Assembly (NCBI GenBank): GCA_039105265.1
Contig: JAPFFF010000010.1
Coordinates: 3,658,001 to 3,722,000 of the forward strand
Source of the DNA: Tritrichomonas musculus
Lineage: Eukaryota > Parabasalia > Tritrichomonadida > Tritrichomonadidae
Direction: 5' to 3'
DNA length: 64,000 nt
Both the position numbers and the translations under genes were made by a program. Each line of letters begins with the position of its first letter. The first letter of the stretch is position 1. This document shows, in pieces, positions 20,942 through 31,364 of this stretch. The notes beneath the pieces were generated by a model. That model was not told where the DNA came from, did not search any database, and was given only the letters and a program-made list of their open reading frames with translations.

Positions 20942-21239
20942 AAATTAGTTCTTTATAGTATATTTTCTTGAATTTTAGCGTTTTTTAAAATGATAATATT
21001 ATATTTTATCTAATGTCTTTTAGTATGCAAATCAATATTAAAGATGTTAACATAAAATTAATATAAATATAATTATTCAATATAATCATCATCATTGATT
21101 ACAATAATAATATCTGACGCTTAAACAAGTAAAATAACCAGATATTGAGCATTTATTAATTTTGAAAATATAACGATTTACAAAATCAGGCATAAAGAAA
21201 TTTTATAAATTAAATGGTAAAAGTTTTTTTGGAAAATGA

Positions 21240-21659
21240 TTATTTGATTCCTTTTTGAGACATAAAAATGATAATTGCAAGCCAAATCACGCCAGCAGCT
21301 AACATAAAGGCACCAGCAGCAATTCCAAGATCTCCACAAAGACCAAGAAGACAGATTCCAGAAATAAGGTAGATGATCGGTTTTATATAACTTATATTCA
21401 ATATGTGAGCTTGATGTACTTGGAAAAGTGAAATAATCTCGACAACGGCGTAAAGAAATAGAATGATGCAAAATCCTAGCGCAGCAAAATTCATAAAGAA
21501 AGCCCAGTTACAATTTTGTTTTGGCTCACAACCAGTTCGAATTCTCCAATTACCTATTGAAATTGAAAGGAAATAGGCGCATGTTGCTCCACCAATAATA
21601 AGAGCACAAAATGTATAAACATGAACAACTTTGATGAAGACGCTGTTAATCGAGGGCAT
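21240..21659 (-). CDS. Tetraspan integral membrane protein
   Basis: A 139-residue protein with four hydrophobic helices (about 9-33, 52-76, 90-107 and 112-134) and both termini on the cytosolic side. The loop between helices 1 and 2 is polar, with two Cys (GCEPKQNCNW) that may form a disulfide, a topology like MARVEL or tetraspan vesicle proteins. No catalytic motif is visible. Starts at the ATG (complement of 21657-21659), which is directly preceded by TCAT on the minus strand. Its gene tail faces the tail of the small Pmp-like gene. Family assignment beyond a four-pass protein is not possible by eye. Confidence 0.8.
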   Translation of the reverse strand: MPSINSVFIKVVHVYTFCALIIGGATCAYFLSISIGNWRIRTGCEPKQNCNWAFFMNFAALGFCIILFLYAVVEIISLFQVHQAHILNISYIKPIIYLISGICLLGLCGDLGIAAGAFMLAAGVIWLAIIIFMSQKGIK

Positions 21660-22214
21660 ATGATCTAATCAATTCAAATATTGAATTATATGTTTGATAG
21701 GGGAACCATTCAATTCTTTATATATAAATTGTTTCGGGGTTAAATGATAGATTTGAGCGACAAAATATTACTATTATATCTAAAATAGTCAGAAAAGACC
21801 AAATACCTTTTTATTTATTGTGAATCAATTTTTTTTTATATTTTATGATATGAAGATAATAAACAACGTTCTCCTCTTTTGGCAAATAGTTAATGCATTT
21901 TAGCATTATATTATGATTTTTTGATATTTCATTAATGCTGGAATAATAATATTAATTAATATATATAATAAACATTTGTTATGCCATTAATAATAAATAC
22001 TTTTAGATTTTATATCAAACAAAATAATATTTTATCAATTTCAAAAAATGGTATTAATAACGATACAACACAGATTATTTTCCAAAATCTAAATGCAATT
22101 TTATTCCAAATGATAATAATGAGTTATGAAAATTTACATTATTATTTTTACCGCTAATTCATATATGAAAATGATTAAAAACATTCTGATACAAAAATAT
22201 TAAACAATAAGATT
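21660..22214. other. AT-rich spacer
   Basis: About 555 bp upstream of the tetraspan gene and downstream of the next minus-strand gene. No coding or repeated structure seen. Confidence 0.5.
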
Positions 22215-22835
22215 CTAATACCAGTTATCATATGAAAACAATGATTTCATTGGCTTCCAAGATATATCCGACGATTTTACATTAACAGCATCAAACAATT
22301 CTGTTTCTTGTTCAAATTGCTCGAAATCATTTTTTGATAATTTATTTTGTGGAATTTGAAAACTATCTTCAACAGGATCATTTACGATTGAATCCCAAGA
22401 TTTAAGTACTTCAGCTTGCGGTGTATCAAAGAATTGAGGGAGTATTTCAACTTCTGGTAATTGGAATGATTTCAAACAATAAATTTTGACTGGAATTGTT
22501 TCGTTTTTATCATGAGGAATAATAACAAGCTTGTTTACATGTACAATACAAATAGCGACCAAGTAAGCGAGTGTGGAAAAAATAATTGGTGGAATCAAAT
22601 TCAGCAAAGATAATTGGGTATTATTATAACTTATTTCATCAACTTTTCTGCATTTTTCCAGTGAATTTGGATTAATTTTGCAGTTTGTTAAAAGATCTTT
22701 GACAATCCCATACGAAATTTCGTTCGGATTAACAGGTGAAAAAGTCAGCGTTTCAAAGATTGAAAAGTTGTAATTATCTTCTCCACATGATGACAAATTG
22801 AAAGGGAGCCCAAAACTAAAAAGAGATAAAAACAT
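22215..22835 (-). CDS. Single-pass membrane protein, unrecognised
   Basis: A 206-residue protein. It has an N-terminal hydrophobic signal (residues 1-14, MFLSLFSFGLPFNL), a short extracellular or lumenal part of about 60 residues with Cys17, Cys52 and Cys62, one transmembrane helix (about 77-99, LNLIPPIIFSTLAYLVAICIV) and a 105-residue cytoplasmic tail that is acidic with a Trp-containing end (SWKPMKSLFSYDNWY). The aromatic C-terminus could be a sorting signal; that is inference. Start at the first ATG of the frame. Lies on the same strand as, and about 310 bp downstream of, the armadillo-like gene. Confidence 0.78.
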   Translation of the reverse strand: MFLSLFSFGLPFNLSSCGEDNYNFSIFETLTFSPVNPNEISYGIVKDLLTNCKINPNSLEKCRKVDEISYNNTQLSLLNLIPPIIFSTLAYLVAICIVHVNKLVIIPHDKNETIPVKIYCLKSFQLPEVEILPQFFDTPQAEVLKSWDSIVNDPVEDSFQIPQNKLSKNDFEQFEQETELFDAVNVKSSDISWKPMKSLFSYDNWY

Positions 22836-23143
22836 TATAACTCAAAATTCTAATTTTTCTTCTTGAATTAATTCAATCATTATCAATTTTTGAGAAAAAC
22901 TTTTAACATTTTTGTTAACACATCACAATTTTTAAATTAAACTCGAAAAAGTTCAACCTTTTGAAAAGGTATAATTATACCATTTTTTATTATCTTGCAT
23001 TTCTTTTGCTTAATACTATCTCGAAGCATATATTTTTAATAAAATTATTTATATATATAAAATCATGCTATAATATTTAATGAAAAAATTAATTATATTG
23101 ATACAATTTAATAATAACATTTTTTTTAAAGGCGTAAATGATA

Positions 23144-24814
23144 TTAAGAATCATCAGAACTTTTTGATAATTTTTTAAACTTTTTGAGAATTTGCTGAAA
23201 CTCCTGATTTTGAAGATTTTGGCTCAAGACATTAGCAAAGTCGAGTCTTTTTAAAGAATCAAGGCATTGTTCATATTTACATAATTCAATACAAGCTGTT
23301 GCTGCCATTGATGAAACTTTTTCACCACTTCCAACTAATCTTACAAGATTTCCAAGAATCTGATCAAACTCGTTTATATAGCATATTTTTGATACATAAT
23401 GAAGCGCAATTAAGCCAACTTGAACATTAACAATACTTTTATTTTCAAGTGATCGATGGAAAAAATCTGTAAAAAACCCAGACTTGCTTAGTCTTTTCAT
23501 AACTTGTTCAGTTAACGAAATCCTTTTGATAATTGTACAAATTACTCCAAGGATTTCATCTGAGGGAATCTTGTTGAGAAGGCTATTGAAAAATATGACA
23601 ATGTTATTCACAATAGCATTATGATTTTCATTTTTATTGATTAAATCATCATTTTTGCTGCTTTCTTCGAACAAAAGTTCTCGATACTCTTTTTGAGATA
23701 AGCAGATCAAAAAGAGAGTCAATACATCCGTAAAAGTTGGAAGACCATCCATAACCATCCACTTTGAATTATAAATGAGGCTTTTACAATTATGCTCATC
23801 ATTAGCAATTTGCATTAATATAAGTTTGGATTTGGCTGAAATACTTTTAACCTTTGGTTCTTTCAATTTTTCAATCTGGACTTCTTCCTTTTGACTTTGA
23901 TATTCGTCAATACTACCACTTGCCAAATCAATAAGAGAATTCAAAAGGGTGTCATTAACATTCGGTGGTGGAAAATGAAGCATTAGAGAAATTGCATATC
24001 TTGAAAATTCTTTTTTCTGTTTCAAATGTAAAATTATTGTTTCCAAAGGGAAACTAGAAATAATAAGTGATCTTAAATTTAATTTAGAATATGATGATAC
24101 TTTATCTGAGATGAAGTTGAGCAATGAGTAAGAAGCAATAACTGCATCTTTGTTGTATGAAGACAACATTGAGCAACCAATGGACCAGATAGAATCAAGT
24201 TTTTCTTGTGTTAAAATATTGCTACTTATGCTTATATCAAATATGTAGCTTAGAAGTGTTACATAATCAACGCTAGTGTTGTAATTTGTACTTTCATCAA
24301 GAAGATTCATAAATAAATTTGAATTTTGAATAGCAATTTCGAATATTGTCCATGGACTAACGTAATTAGAATTTTCTTCATATTTTATTTTGTTTTGATT
24401 TAGATCATCTTTAATCTTTTCTGTATACAAAGCGATAATATATAAAATTTCACGAGGGAAACTGGCGATTTTTTTTGAGATAATATATATTGTTTTTGTT
24501 GTTATACTATTCGGACTTCTTGAAACAAGTATATATATTAAATTTAATATTGGTTGATCAAGTACTGAAATTTTATCTATAAAATTTTCAGATATGAAAT
24601 AATCTAAATTTTTATCATTTATGAGAAGCGATTTACAAAGCGCTTTGAAAACTTCTTTTGTGTTCTCGTTCAGATTAATAGAACTTATTAATATTGAATA
24701 ATAATGCTGAAGCTGATGTGAAGCAACAATCATCGGAGATCTCTTGAGCTCATGAAAATAACGAGATGATTTTGGATTTGAGAGAACCTGAAAGTTGACT
24801 TCACGATGACTCAT
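23144..24814 (-). CDS. Armadillo/HEAT-like helical repeat protein A
   Basis: A 556-residue, almost fully alpha-helical protein rich in Leu, Ile, Ser and Asn, with helix pairs typical of ARM/HEAT folds throughout and a charged insert near residues 300-325 (QKEEVQIEKLKEPKVK). It is a divergent paralog of the 40917-42422 product. Both share PW[TS]IF, a segment of the form (L/I)(T/N)E(Q/E)(V/F)xxxLSxxxxxTD, and a matching C-terminal block (EQCLDSLKRLDF versus DQCKLLFRKKKL). In trichomonads such ARM-like modules are often found alone or behind protein kinase domains; no kinase is present here. ATG at the complement of 24812-24814. It is divergently arranged with the coiled-coil gene at 25181, sharing a 366-bp upstream region. 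Confidence 0.85.
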   Translation of the reverse strand: MSHREVNFQVLSNPKSSRYFHELKRSPMIVASHQLQHYYSILISSINLNENTKEVFKALCKSLLINDKNLDYFISENFIDKISVLDQPILNLIYILVSRSPNSITTKTIYIISKKIASFPREILYIIALYTEKIKDDLNQNKIKYEENSNYVSPWTIFEIAIQNSNLFMNLLDESTNYNTSVDYVTLLSYIFDISISSNILTQEKLDSIWSIGCSMLSSYNKDAVIASYSLLNFISDKVSSYSKLNLRSLIISSFPLETIILHLKQKKEFSRYAISLMLHFPPPNVNDTLLNSLIDLASGSIDEYQSQKEEVQIEKLKEPKVKSISAKSKLILMQIANDEHNCKSLIYNSKWMVMDGLPTFTDVLTLFLICLSQKEYRELLFEESSKNDDLINKNENHNAIVNNIVIFFNSLLNKIPSDEILGVICTIIKRISLTEQVMKRLSKSGFFTDFFHRSLENKSIVNVQVGLIALHYVSKICYINEFDQILGNLVRLVGSGEKVSSMAATACIELCKYEQCLDSLKRLDFANVLSQNLQNQEFQQILKKFKKLSKSSDDS

Positions 24815-25180
24815 TTTTTGGTTTTTTTTTGTTTTAAACTTTTTGTATTAACATTTTGAAATATATCACAAAAAGTTATAAGTATTTCAAATTTAGTTTT
24901 CTTTATTTCTTCACTTTCTGAAGTTATTTATTATAATATATATATCTAATTTGCATATTAATTCATACAATATTAATAAATATTAATAATAGAAAGTTTT
25001 GCTGCTCCTTTGGTAATATGAGATTGTTAAAATAATTTCCATAAATGGTAAAACATGGATAATAAATGATTCTATGACGTGTACATAATGCTTTTCTTTT
25101 AGATTTTTAAACACTAACAATATTTATCTGCATCAAATTTTGAGAGATTTTTTTAGAGGTTTACATTTTATATATATAAA

Positions 25181-25837
25181 ATGAATAAAAGCGATTATGT
25201 TTCAAATGATTCATCATCTCCAATGGATTCACCCCCACACATTCCAAAAAAATCAAAAACACCTCAACCAACAGTAAAACAATCGTTTGCTCCTAATAAT
25301 CTTTCGTCACTCAGATCCGAAATTGATCGACTTTCAAATCGTGTTATGATTATGTCTATTAAAAATTCTGATGTTCGTAATCGATGCAATAAACATGAAT
25401 TAGATTTAGAAGCAATAACAAAAGCTTTAAATAATAACGTTAATGATACAACTGAAGTTGTTAATGAACTTGAAGAAGAAAATGAAAGACTCAGGCAAAT
25501 AATTGAAAGCAGACAAAACCTTATTGATAAAATTCGTTTTATTCAAGATAGTGGCAAAAACTTTTTTTCTGATTGCAAAACTTCTGAAGATTTTATAAAT
25601 CGTTGTATCGAACTTCAGAATAGACTTACATATGCGAGAAAAGTGCACGAGGTCATGACAAATCTAGATGATACTAATATTGACGATCTAAGGTTAAAAT
25701 TATCTCTTCTCAAACAAAAAAATGTTGCGAAACAAACAAAACTCGCTAATAAAATTTCTGCTTTAAACCAAGAAAAAAGAAAATTGTTAAAAGAGTTGAA
25801 AGATATTTCATTTTCGTCGTCGTCATCAAAATTATAA
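25181..25837 (+). CDS. Coiled-coil protein
   Basis: A 218-residue protein. The N-terminal 45 residues are disordered and rich in Ser, Pro and Lys (PPHIPKKSKTPQPTVKQS). From residue about 45 to the end the sequence is helical with heptad-like Leu and Ile positions (LRSEIDRLSNRVMIM, VVNELEEENERLRQII, LNQEKRKLLKELKD), separated by a short break near residues 120-150. This suggests a two-part coiled coil for a structural or scaffold role. It ends in a Ser-rich tail. The frame begins at the only upstream ATG. No specific family recognised. Confidence 0.82.
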   Translation: MNKSDYVSNDSSSPMDSPPHIPKKSKTPQPTVKQSFAPNNLSSLRSEIDRLSNRVMIMSIKNSDVRNRCNKHELDLEAITKALNNNVNDTTEVVNELEEENERLRQIIESRQNLIDKIRFIQDSGKNFFSDCKTSEDFINRCIELQNRLTYARKVHEVMTNLDDTNIDDLRLKLSLLKQKNVAKQTKLANKISALNQEKRKLLKELKDISFSSSSSKL

Positions 25838-26439
25838 TTTGTAGATCTATATTGTTATTGAATTTTAATAATACTTTTTAATTGATCAAAATAATGAATG
25901 CGATTTTAATCAAGAAAACACATCAATCTCGAGAAATTATGTATGCAATTTATTGCTCATTATTTTTTCAAATTTTGCACAGATTTAAGTGAATTAATTT
26001 ATCTTAATTCCATACTGTGCTTGATGTTTTATTAATCATCATAGACCAATCTTTGAAATGTTTTTCAAAACCTATTCCAATTTTCAAGCTTCAAGGCAAA
26101 CATATTGTTTATTTGTATAAAAATTGTTTTTAATTCTCTATATAATGCAATCTCTCTTTTTTTTTTTTTTTTTTTTATGATTATTTCATAGTTTAAGTTG
26201 ATAATGATTTTTATTATAAGCATTCACTAATAAACAAGCATTCACAAGTATATTATATATTATCAATCATTCTTTTTGTTACTTTCTAGCAAGAAAAAAC
26301 TAAAATAATACGTTTATAATTTTTTTATTGGAAAAAAATGTGCAAAAAAGTTTCGAACTTTTTTTCTGATGTACGATACAAGGTCAATATTGACCTTAAC
26401 CTCCGGGGTCAATAAGTATAGGGTGAAATTAGTATTCCC

Positions 26440-26470
<31 letters not shown>

Positions 26471-26549
26471 ACAAATAGGTAAATAATTAATAGATATATA
26501 TAAAACAAAAACACAAAAATTAGAAAAAAGAGGAAAAAAATAAAATATT
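25838..26549. other. Spacer with homopolymer runs and an 18-bp palindrome
   Basis: No gene. It contains a T run of about 20 (26157-26176), an A run of about 24 (26440-26463), a 10-bp direct repeat AAGCATTCAC (about 26219 and 26238) and the perfect palindrome AAGGTCAATATTGACCTT at 26380-26397, with a further GGTCAATA at 26407. It lies downstream of both flanking genes, which converge here. Confidence 0.6.
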
Positions 26550-29500
26550 TCAGTGTATTTTGAGCCTCCATACCGCAACTGTTCCATCATCATAGCCTAT
26601 TGCACATAAAGGTCTTGAACCATCAAAACAACAGCAAGTACCAACCATATTTTTCGAGTCATTTTTCGATTCGTTCAAGCTTGAACAACTGTGCGAAAGT
26701 TGTAATTCCATTGGAGAATCTTCGTAAAGCTTTAAAAGCGTCACCGAATGATCATCAATACGAATTGCAATTGGGAAAAGAGGATGAACGAGAAAGTCAA
26801 GAGCCGGTTTATCGTCCCAACTTTCTGTAATTTTTCTTGGATTTTCAAAATCTTCCCAAAAGTAAAGAGGGCCTTTTTTGGACACAGAAAACAATATATT
26901 TTTATGGACACCGATCTTTACATAATTAAAGCTAGAGTCATCGCTTCCATTATCATTATCATTGTTAGCATCTTTATACATGTTATTAATTTGTACAATT
27001 TCGTTGATATTTGTGTTAATTTTGATAATAGATCCGTTTTGTAGCGAGGCGTAGAGGAAGCATTCGGTCTCTGTTATATTATATTCTTCTTCAAAATCGT
27101 CCTCGAAATCATTTTCATCTTCACTTAAGCTTCCAGACGAGTTAATTTTAAGATCGTGATCCATTGATGAATAATAAGAAGATTTAATCTCATTACTGAA
27201 ACCAATAACATTTCTATTATCACTACTTGTGGAGAAATTGCTTGGTTGAAATGCCAAACCTTTACTTTTCTTAATCAAATGATCATCTTCATCATCACAA
27301 CTACTACTATCCTTCTTAATTTCACTGCTGGTATTATTATTGTTATTATTAAGACTAGTATCATTAAATTTCTTAGAGCTACTAAAGCCAAAATGCCTAA
27401 TTGAAGCTTCTTTCAGGTCCATTTCATTCAATGGTAATTTGGCCGGATTTGGAACTTTTTTAGAGATTTTGATAATTTGCATGCTTGTTGGCGGAGAAGG
27501 GACTGAAATCCGCTTAATTAAGATCAATGCTTCGATATCCCACACTAAGATCTCATTGTTGCCTTGAGCTATGTACAACAAAGTTGTCTTTGGCTGCCCA
27601 TAGTCCATATTTCTGTGGAAAGGGATTGACTTTTCTTTCATCTCGATTTTCGGGATCGGCTTTGCATCAAAACTAACCGCCACCATAACCGTTTTTCCAG
27701 CTGGGCTAATAGTTGATGGCTGGAAGCAGTCAACCGGGTCATAAAAACCGTTTCTTAAGATGTAAATATAACCGTTAGTTGCAGCAACCGCCAGTGCCAA
27801 TTTTGGGAGTGGAACGATAGAATGAATGGCCGATTTCATTGAATTTTCAGAGGATGGTATGTGCCACCTATTTTCTCCCCAGACGACAAAACCGTTAGCG
27901 GTTGCAGCGGCCACGTTATTATGTTCCAAGTCAAAGCAAATCGAGACAACTGCCGACGATAATAGTTGATTCAAATTCATATCGGTCGAGTTTAAGTTGT
28001 TGTTTTCTATTGAACTTGAATTTGAATTGATCATATCACTCTCCACTTCACTTAGGTACGTCGTGTCAAACGGTTTGTAAAGCGTGCTTAGAGCACCGCT
28101 GTTGTCCTGTGGCTCCATGATTGAGTTCAAATCGTTGGCCGTTTGGCCGTGGTCAAAGTGCGAGTCTGAGACAGACGACTTGGACGATAAATGGGCGGTT
28201 GGTGAAGCGTTTGCATTGAACATTTCAAAAAGCTCAAGCTCGTCACATGACAAGTAAGTGTCGGTGTATCTTTGCTGCATCTCGCTCTTGTCCAACGAGC
28301 CTGAGAAAAGTAGGAGATGGGCCATTTTGTGGACTTCAATTGAGTTCCGAAGGTAGAGCTCTTCGAGTCCACTTTTTGTGGGATTTTTGAGCAGCTGGTT
28401 TGCAAATTTCCTTATGTGCTCGTATGGATCGTTGCACAGCTTCTTGACAAGCCTTCGGAGGAGAAGTGACAGATTAGGTGCACTTCCAACTGACTCGTCA
28501 TTACAAATTTCATCGGTGTGAGTTTTTGAGGGTGTCACATCATCACTATCAGAATCACTTGAATTTTTGACTTTCAAATCTTTAAGGTCATTTGATTCAC
28601 CACCAACCGTTTTGTAAAAACCAGTGCTTTTTGTGTCATTATCAAACACCGTTTGATAAAAACCGCTGCTTTTCTTGCTTTTATCGTTGTAGGTTTGATA
28701 AAAACCGTTATTTTCTTCTTCTTCTTCTTCTTCTTCTTGGACGTCACTTTTACTAAAAACAGTTTGATAAAAACCGTTGTTATTAGGAGTGAATGCTTTG
28801 CCTTCCTTTTGGATGTCACTTTTGTTAAAAACGGTTTGATAAAAACCGTTATTACTGCCTTTTTCTGTTTTATTGGAATTCAATTTGTTTTCATCGTTCT
28901 CACTTCCAGCACCAGCTTTCATGCTCATTTTGGCAAATTGTATCGGGTCCTCCCTGATGATGTAATCAAGATTCGGATCAATCCCAAGTTCTTCTGATGT
29001 GGCATCTATTCTGTAATAAAATGGAACTTTCGATTTTTCATCGTCACAATCGACTTTTATTAATTCAAAGTCTTTGTTTAATTTTTTCAGACTCATATTT
29101 GATGATGAGAATAAATTAATATTGTCATCTGAATGTGAATAATCAACCGAATTATTGTTATTATTGCTGTTGTTTTCGTTTAGACTTTCAATTTCAACTT
29201 CGTTATACTCATAATCGTTCATGTCATCAATTGATTCTTTTCGCTTCTTGTCATTGTCACTGCTGTTTAGAAGATTGTTTAGATTGAGGTTAACATCATT
29301 GTCTGCGCAATTATAAAAGCCGTTATTACTGCTGCTACTGTTATTGACATTATCATTGATCTTGCCGTCAAAGTTATCCTGATTAATGGAAGCAAAACGC
29401 GCAGCCATGCAAAGAAAGGCAAAACGAACAACTCGGGATCCATCAACTGCAGCTTTTAATGCGCAACTCATTATTGTTCGATTAAATTCAAAACAACGGG

Positions 29501-31364
29501 GAATGAGAATTGTCGTCAAAATATTGACTGCTGCAGCACGTGTTAATTTCCGTCGCTCTGCAAGAAGGAGCATGCAATAAACATGCAGATACGATGACCC
29601 TATTTTTATTTCAAGAGAAAAGCGCGATATTGTAGAGTGAATGAAAAGGAGAATCCATTCTCGTAAAAGTGGAGATGATTGAAATAAAAGTGGTAAAAAC
29701 TTGTCCGTGGTGTTTTCAGTATTAAAAAAGCATGAAAGTCTCGATTGGACATCACGAAGAGCAACAAGAATAGAAAGGATGTATACACGTATTTTGTCGT
29801 TAAAATGATGCTTATCAAAACAGATCCGAGTGGCATCGGTTATTGAAAATGAAGCATTAACAACTTTCAATATTGAGGAGGCAACAAGCAACAAACCACT
29901 CATTATCGTACAATGATCGCAAAAGCTGTTTTTCTTGGAGTTAAGATAAGTTTGAAAGTCACCAAGATTCTTGAAATTAATGAAAGATGCTATTAATCGG
30001 CAGTTTTTGGGACTTTTTTCCATAAAAGATGCAATTTTACTCATAACTATTTCTTTTAGTGTCTTTTTTGAAGGATCTGTGTTACCATTTGATGTTATTG
30101 AATCTGGTATTTGAAGCAATGATGAAACAAAAGCGCATACATAATTCGGTGGACATTCAGTGGTCTCAAATTGCTTTAAATAAAGATCAGAGAGGTTGAT
30201 AAGGGGATTAAATGCACCGACAGACATTAATGAAAATTCAAATTGGCCCCATAATTGATGCTCACTCATATCTGGCAGATCTGGAATGGATTGAGAATGA
30301 AGGCCAAATGTCTTCATTAATCGTTGGGCTAATAAAAAACGACGCCATAAATTAGATACAATTGAATCTCCTCGAAAAAGGCGGTAAAAAAGATCTGTTG
30401 TTAGTGTTTCTAATGCAATTGTATCTGTAAATATAATAAGCAATGATTCAAAAAGCGGAACGTTTGTAACATTAATTCCAGTAATAGCTGAAAATGCTCG
30501 ATTTGGTGTTAACAAAGAACAAGTGAAGAAATTTTGCGGTAAGTTCGATGCAATTCGTAATTGTTCGTTTTCTGAGCAAGCAAAAAAAGAGAAAAAAAGT
30601 TTGGAAATATTGGGATCAATTGAAAACCCATTGTGATCTAATTTGCTAATAATTCTAACTAATGTATCATTTAAATAATCTTTCAAAATAGCGGCTTTAT
30701 CGCAATCAAAAATTAATAAACAAGGAGGATAAAATGTTTGAGAAAGATCTTGAAGACTTGAAGATCCAGTTGGACTTGTATCTTTCATCCAAATACGATT
30801 TCTTTCTGGCGGAGGAAATCCTAAACCAATATAATGAAAAATTCGAATTGTATGGGAAATAGTTTGCTGTTGAGTTCGCTGGTATTTGTTATATTGAGAT
30901 AAATAAGTACTAGCCCATGTTATCTCGGTTCTAAATTCCCACGATTTTTTATCTATATGTTTATAATTCGATTCGATGAATTGATTGACCATTCGAGTAG
31001 CTTCAACACTTGTGTAATTTGATAAATTATACCAACTATGTATAAATGTTGATTTTTTCGATCGAGGTATTAAAGATAAATCTAATAAATGAATTATAAC
31101 TTTTTCCACTGACGTATTAATTTGCTCAGGGATGTTTGCTGCCGCATAAGTAATTGGCTGTGGCGAAAAAAAAGTGTAATCCTGATTTAAAAATTTCTCG
31201 ACTTCGCAATCTCTTCCTTCTCTTATTTTCATTGATGTTGGGCGATAGATAAAATTGTTGAAAATATTGTCAATAGAATTAATTACTGGATAATCTTCAT
31301 GAACATCTTCTTCGATAGCTTCTTCTTCGTCACCATCAGTCTGTATCATACTCCATGAATGCAT
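26550..31364 (-). CDS. raptor: Raptor, regulatory subunit of TOR complex 1
   Basis: Counting from the first in-frame ATG (1604 residues), the domain order is that of Raptor: an N-terminal caspase-like RNC domain (about 75-350, with GLGFPPPERNRIWM near 178 and LLIFDCDKA near 215, followed by the ACxxNE and LTTP-type segments as ACSENE and LLTPNRAF). HEAT repeats (about 350-620, including FTDTIAxxxLxxDLFxRLFR and SPLLREWI) come next. Then comes a long Asn/Ser-rich insert (about 640-1010), and WD40 repeats from about 1135 to the end. Raptor presents substrates to TOR kinase. In animals the dyad region reads NGHG; here it is IGLG, so the His is lost, while the Asp-Cys segment remains. The frame is open for 44 more coding-like codons upstream of this ATG, to 31496, with no ATG but a TTG, so the true N-terminus is uncertain. 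Confidence 0.9.
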   Translation of the reverse strand: MHSWSMIQTDGDEEEAIEEDVHEDYPVINSIDNIFNNFIYRPTSMKIREGRDCEVEKFLNQDYTFFSPQPITYAAANIPEQINTSVEKVIIHLLDLSLIPRSKKSTFIHSWYNLSNYTSVEATRMVNQFIESNYKHIDKKSWEFRTEITWASTYLSQYNKYQRTQQQTISHTIRIFHYIGLGFPPPERNRIWMKDTSPTGSSSLQDLSQTFYPPCLLIFDCDKAAILKDYLNDTLVRIISKLDHNGFSIDPNISKLFFSFFACSENEQLRIASNLPQNFFTCSLLTPNRAFSAITGINVTNVPLFESLLIIFTDTIALETLTTDLFYRLFRGDSIVSNLWRRFLLAQRLMKTFGLHSQSIPDLPDMSEHQLWGQFEFSLMSVGAFNPLINLSDLYLKQFETTECPPNYVCAFVSSLLQIPDSITSNGNTDPSKKTLKEIVMSKIASFMEKSPKNCRLIASFINFKNLGDFQTYLNSKKNSFCDHCTIMSGLLLVASSILKVVNASFSITDATRICFDKHHFNDKIRVYILSILVALRDVQSRLSCFFNTENTTDKFLPLLFQSSPLLREWILLFIHSTISRFSLEIKIGSSYLHVYCMLLLAERRKLTRAAAVNILTTILIPRCFEFNRTIMSCALKAAVDGSRVVRFAFLCMAARFASINQDNFDGKINDNVNNSSSSNNGFYNCADNDVNLNLNNLLNSSDNDKKRKESIDDMNDYEYNEVEIESLNENNSNNNNNSVDYSHSDDNINLFSSSNMSLKKLNKDFELIKVDCDDEKSKVPFYYRIDATSEELGIDPNLDYIIREDPIQFAKMSMKAGAGSENDENKLNSNKTEKGSNNGFYQTVFNKSDIQKEGKAFTPNNNGFYQTVFSKSDVQEEEEEEEENNGFYQTYNDKSKKSSGFYQTVFDNDTKSTGFYKTVGGESNDLKDLKVKNSSDSDSDDVTPSKTHTDEICNDESVGSAPNLSLLLRRLVKKLCNDPYEHIRKFANQLLKNPTKSGLEELYLRNSIEVHKMAHLLLFSGSLDKSEMQQRYTDTYLSCDELELFEMFNANASPTAHLSSKSSVSDSHFDHGQTANDLNSIMEPQDNSGALSTLYKPFDTTYLSEVESDMINSNSSSIENNNLNSTDMNLNQLLSSAVVSICFDLEHNNVAAATANGFVVWGENRWHIPSSENSMKSAIHSIVPLPKLALAVAATNGYIYILRNGFYDPVDCFQPSTISPAGKTVMVAVSFDAKPIPKIEMKEKSIPFHRNMDYGQPKTTLLYIAQGNNEILVWDIEALILIKRISVPSPPTSMQIIKISKKVPNPAKLPLNEMDLKEASIRHFGFSSSKKFNDTSLNNNNNNTSSEIKKDSSSCDDEDDHLIKKSKGLAFQPSNFSTSSDNRNVIGFSNEIKSSYYSSMDHDLKINSSGSLSEDENDFEDDFEEEYNITETECFLYASLQNGSIIKINTNINEIVQINNMYKDANNDNDNGSDDSSFNYVKIGVHKNILFSVSKKGPLYFWEDFENPRKITESWDDKPALDFLVHPLFPIAIRIDDHSVTLLKLYEDSPMELQLSHSCSSLNESKNDSKNMVGTCCCFDGSRPLCAIGYDDGTVAVWRLKIH
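28600..28860 (-). repeat. Five GFYQT-type motif repeats in the Raptor insert
   Basis: In the Asn/Ser-rich insert of Raptor the motif NNGFYQTVF or a close variant (GFYQTY, GFYKTV) occurs five times in about 87 residues. At the DNA level each copy contains a form of gtttgataaaaaccgtt on the plus strand. A sixth related NNGFYNC lies near 29310. An acidic run of Glu codons separates two of the copies. Confidence 0.9.

Noticed and set aside
26440-26463. A24 run as the poly(A) tail of a retroposed copy
   Set aside because: No target duplication and no recognisable gene copy beside it; homopolymer runs are common in these spacers.
28653-28997. 114-codon plus-strand frame opposite Raptor
   Set aside because: It arises from the complement of the repeated Raptor insert (Phe run from the Glu codons) and has no independent support.
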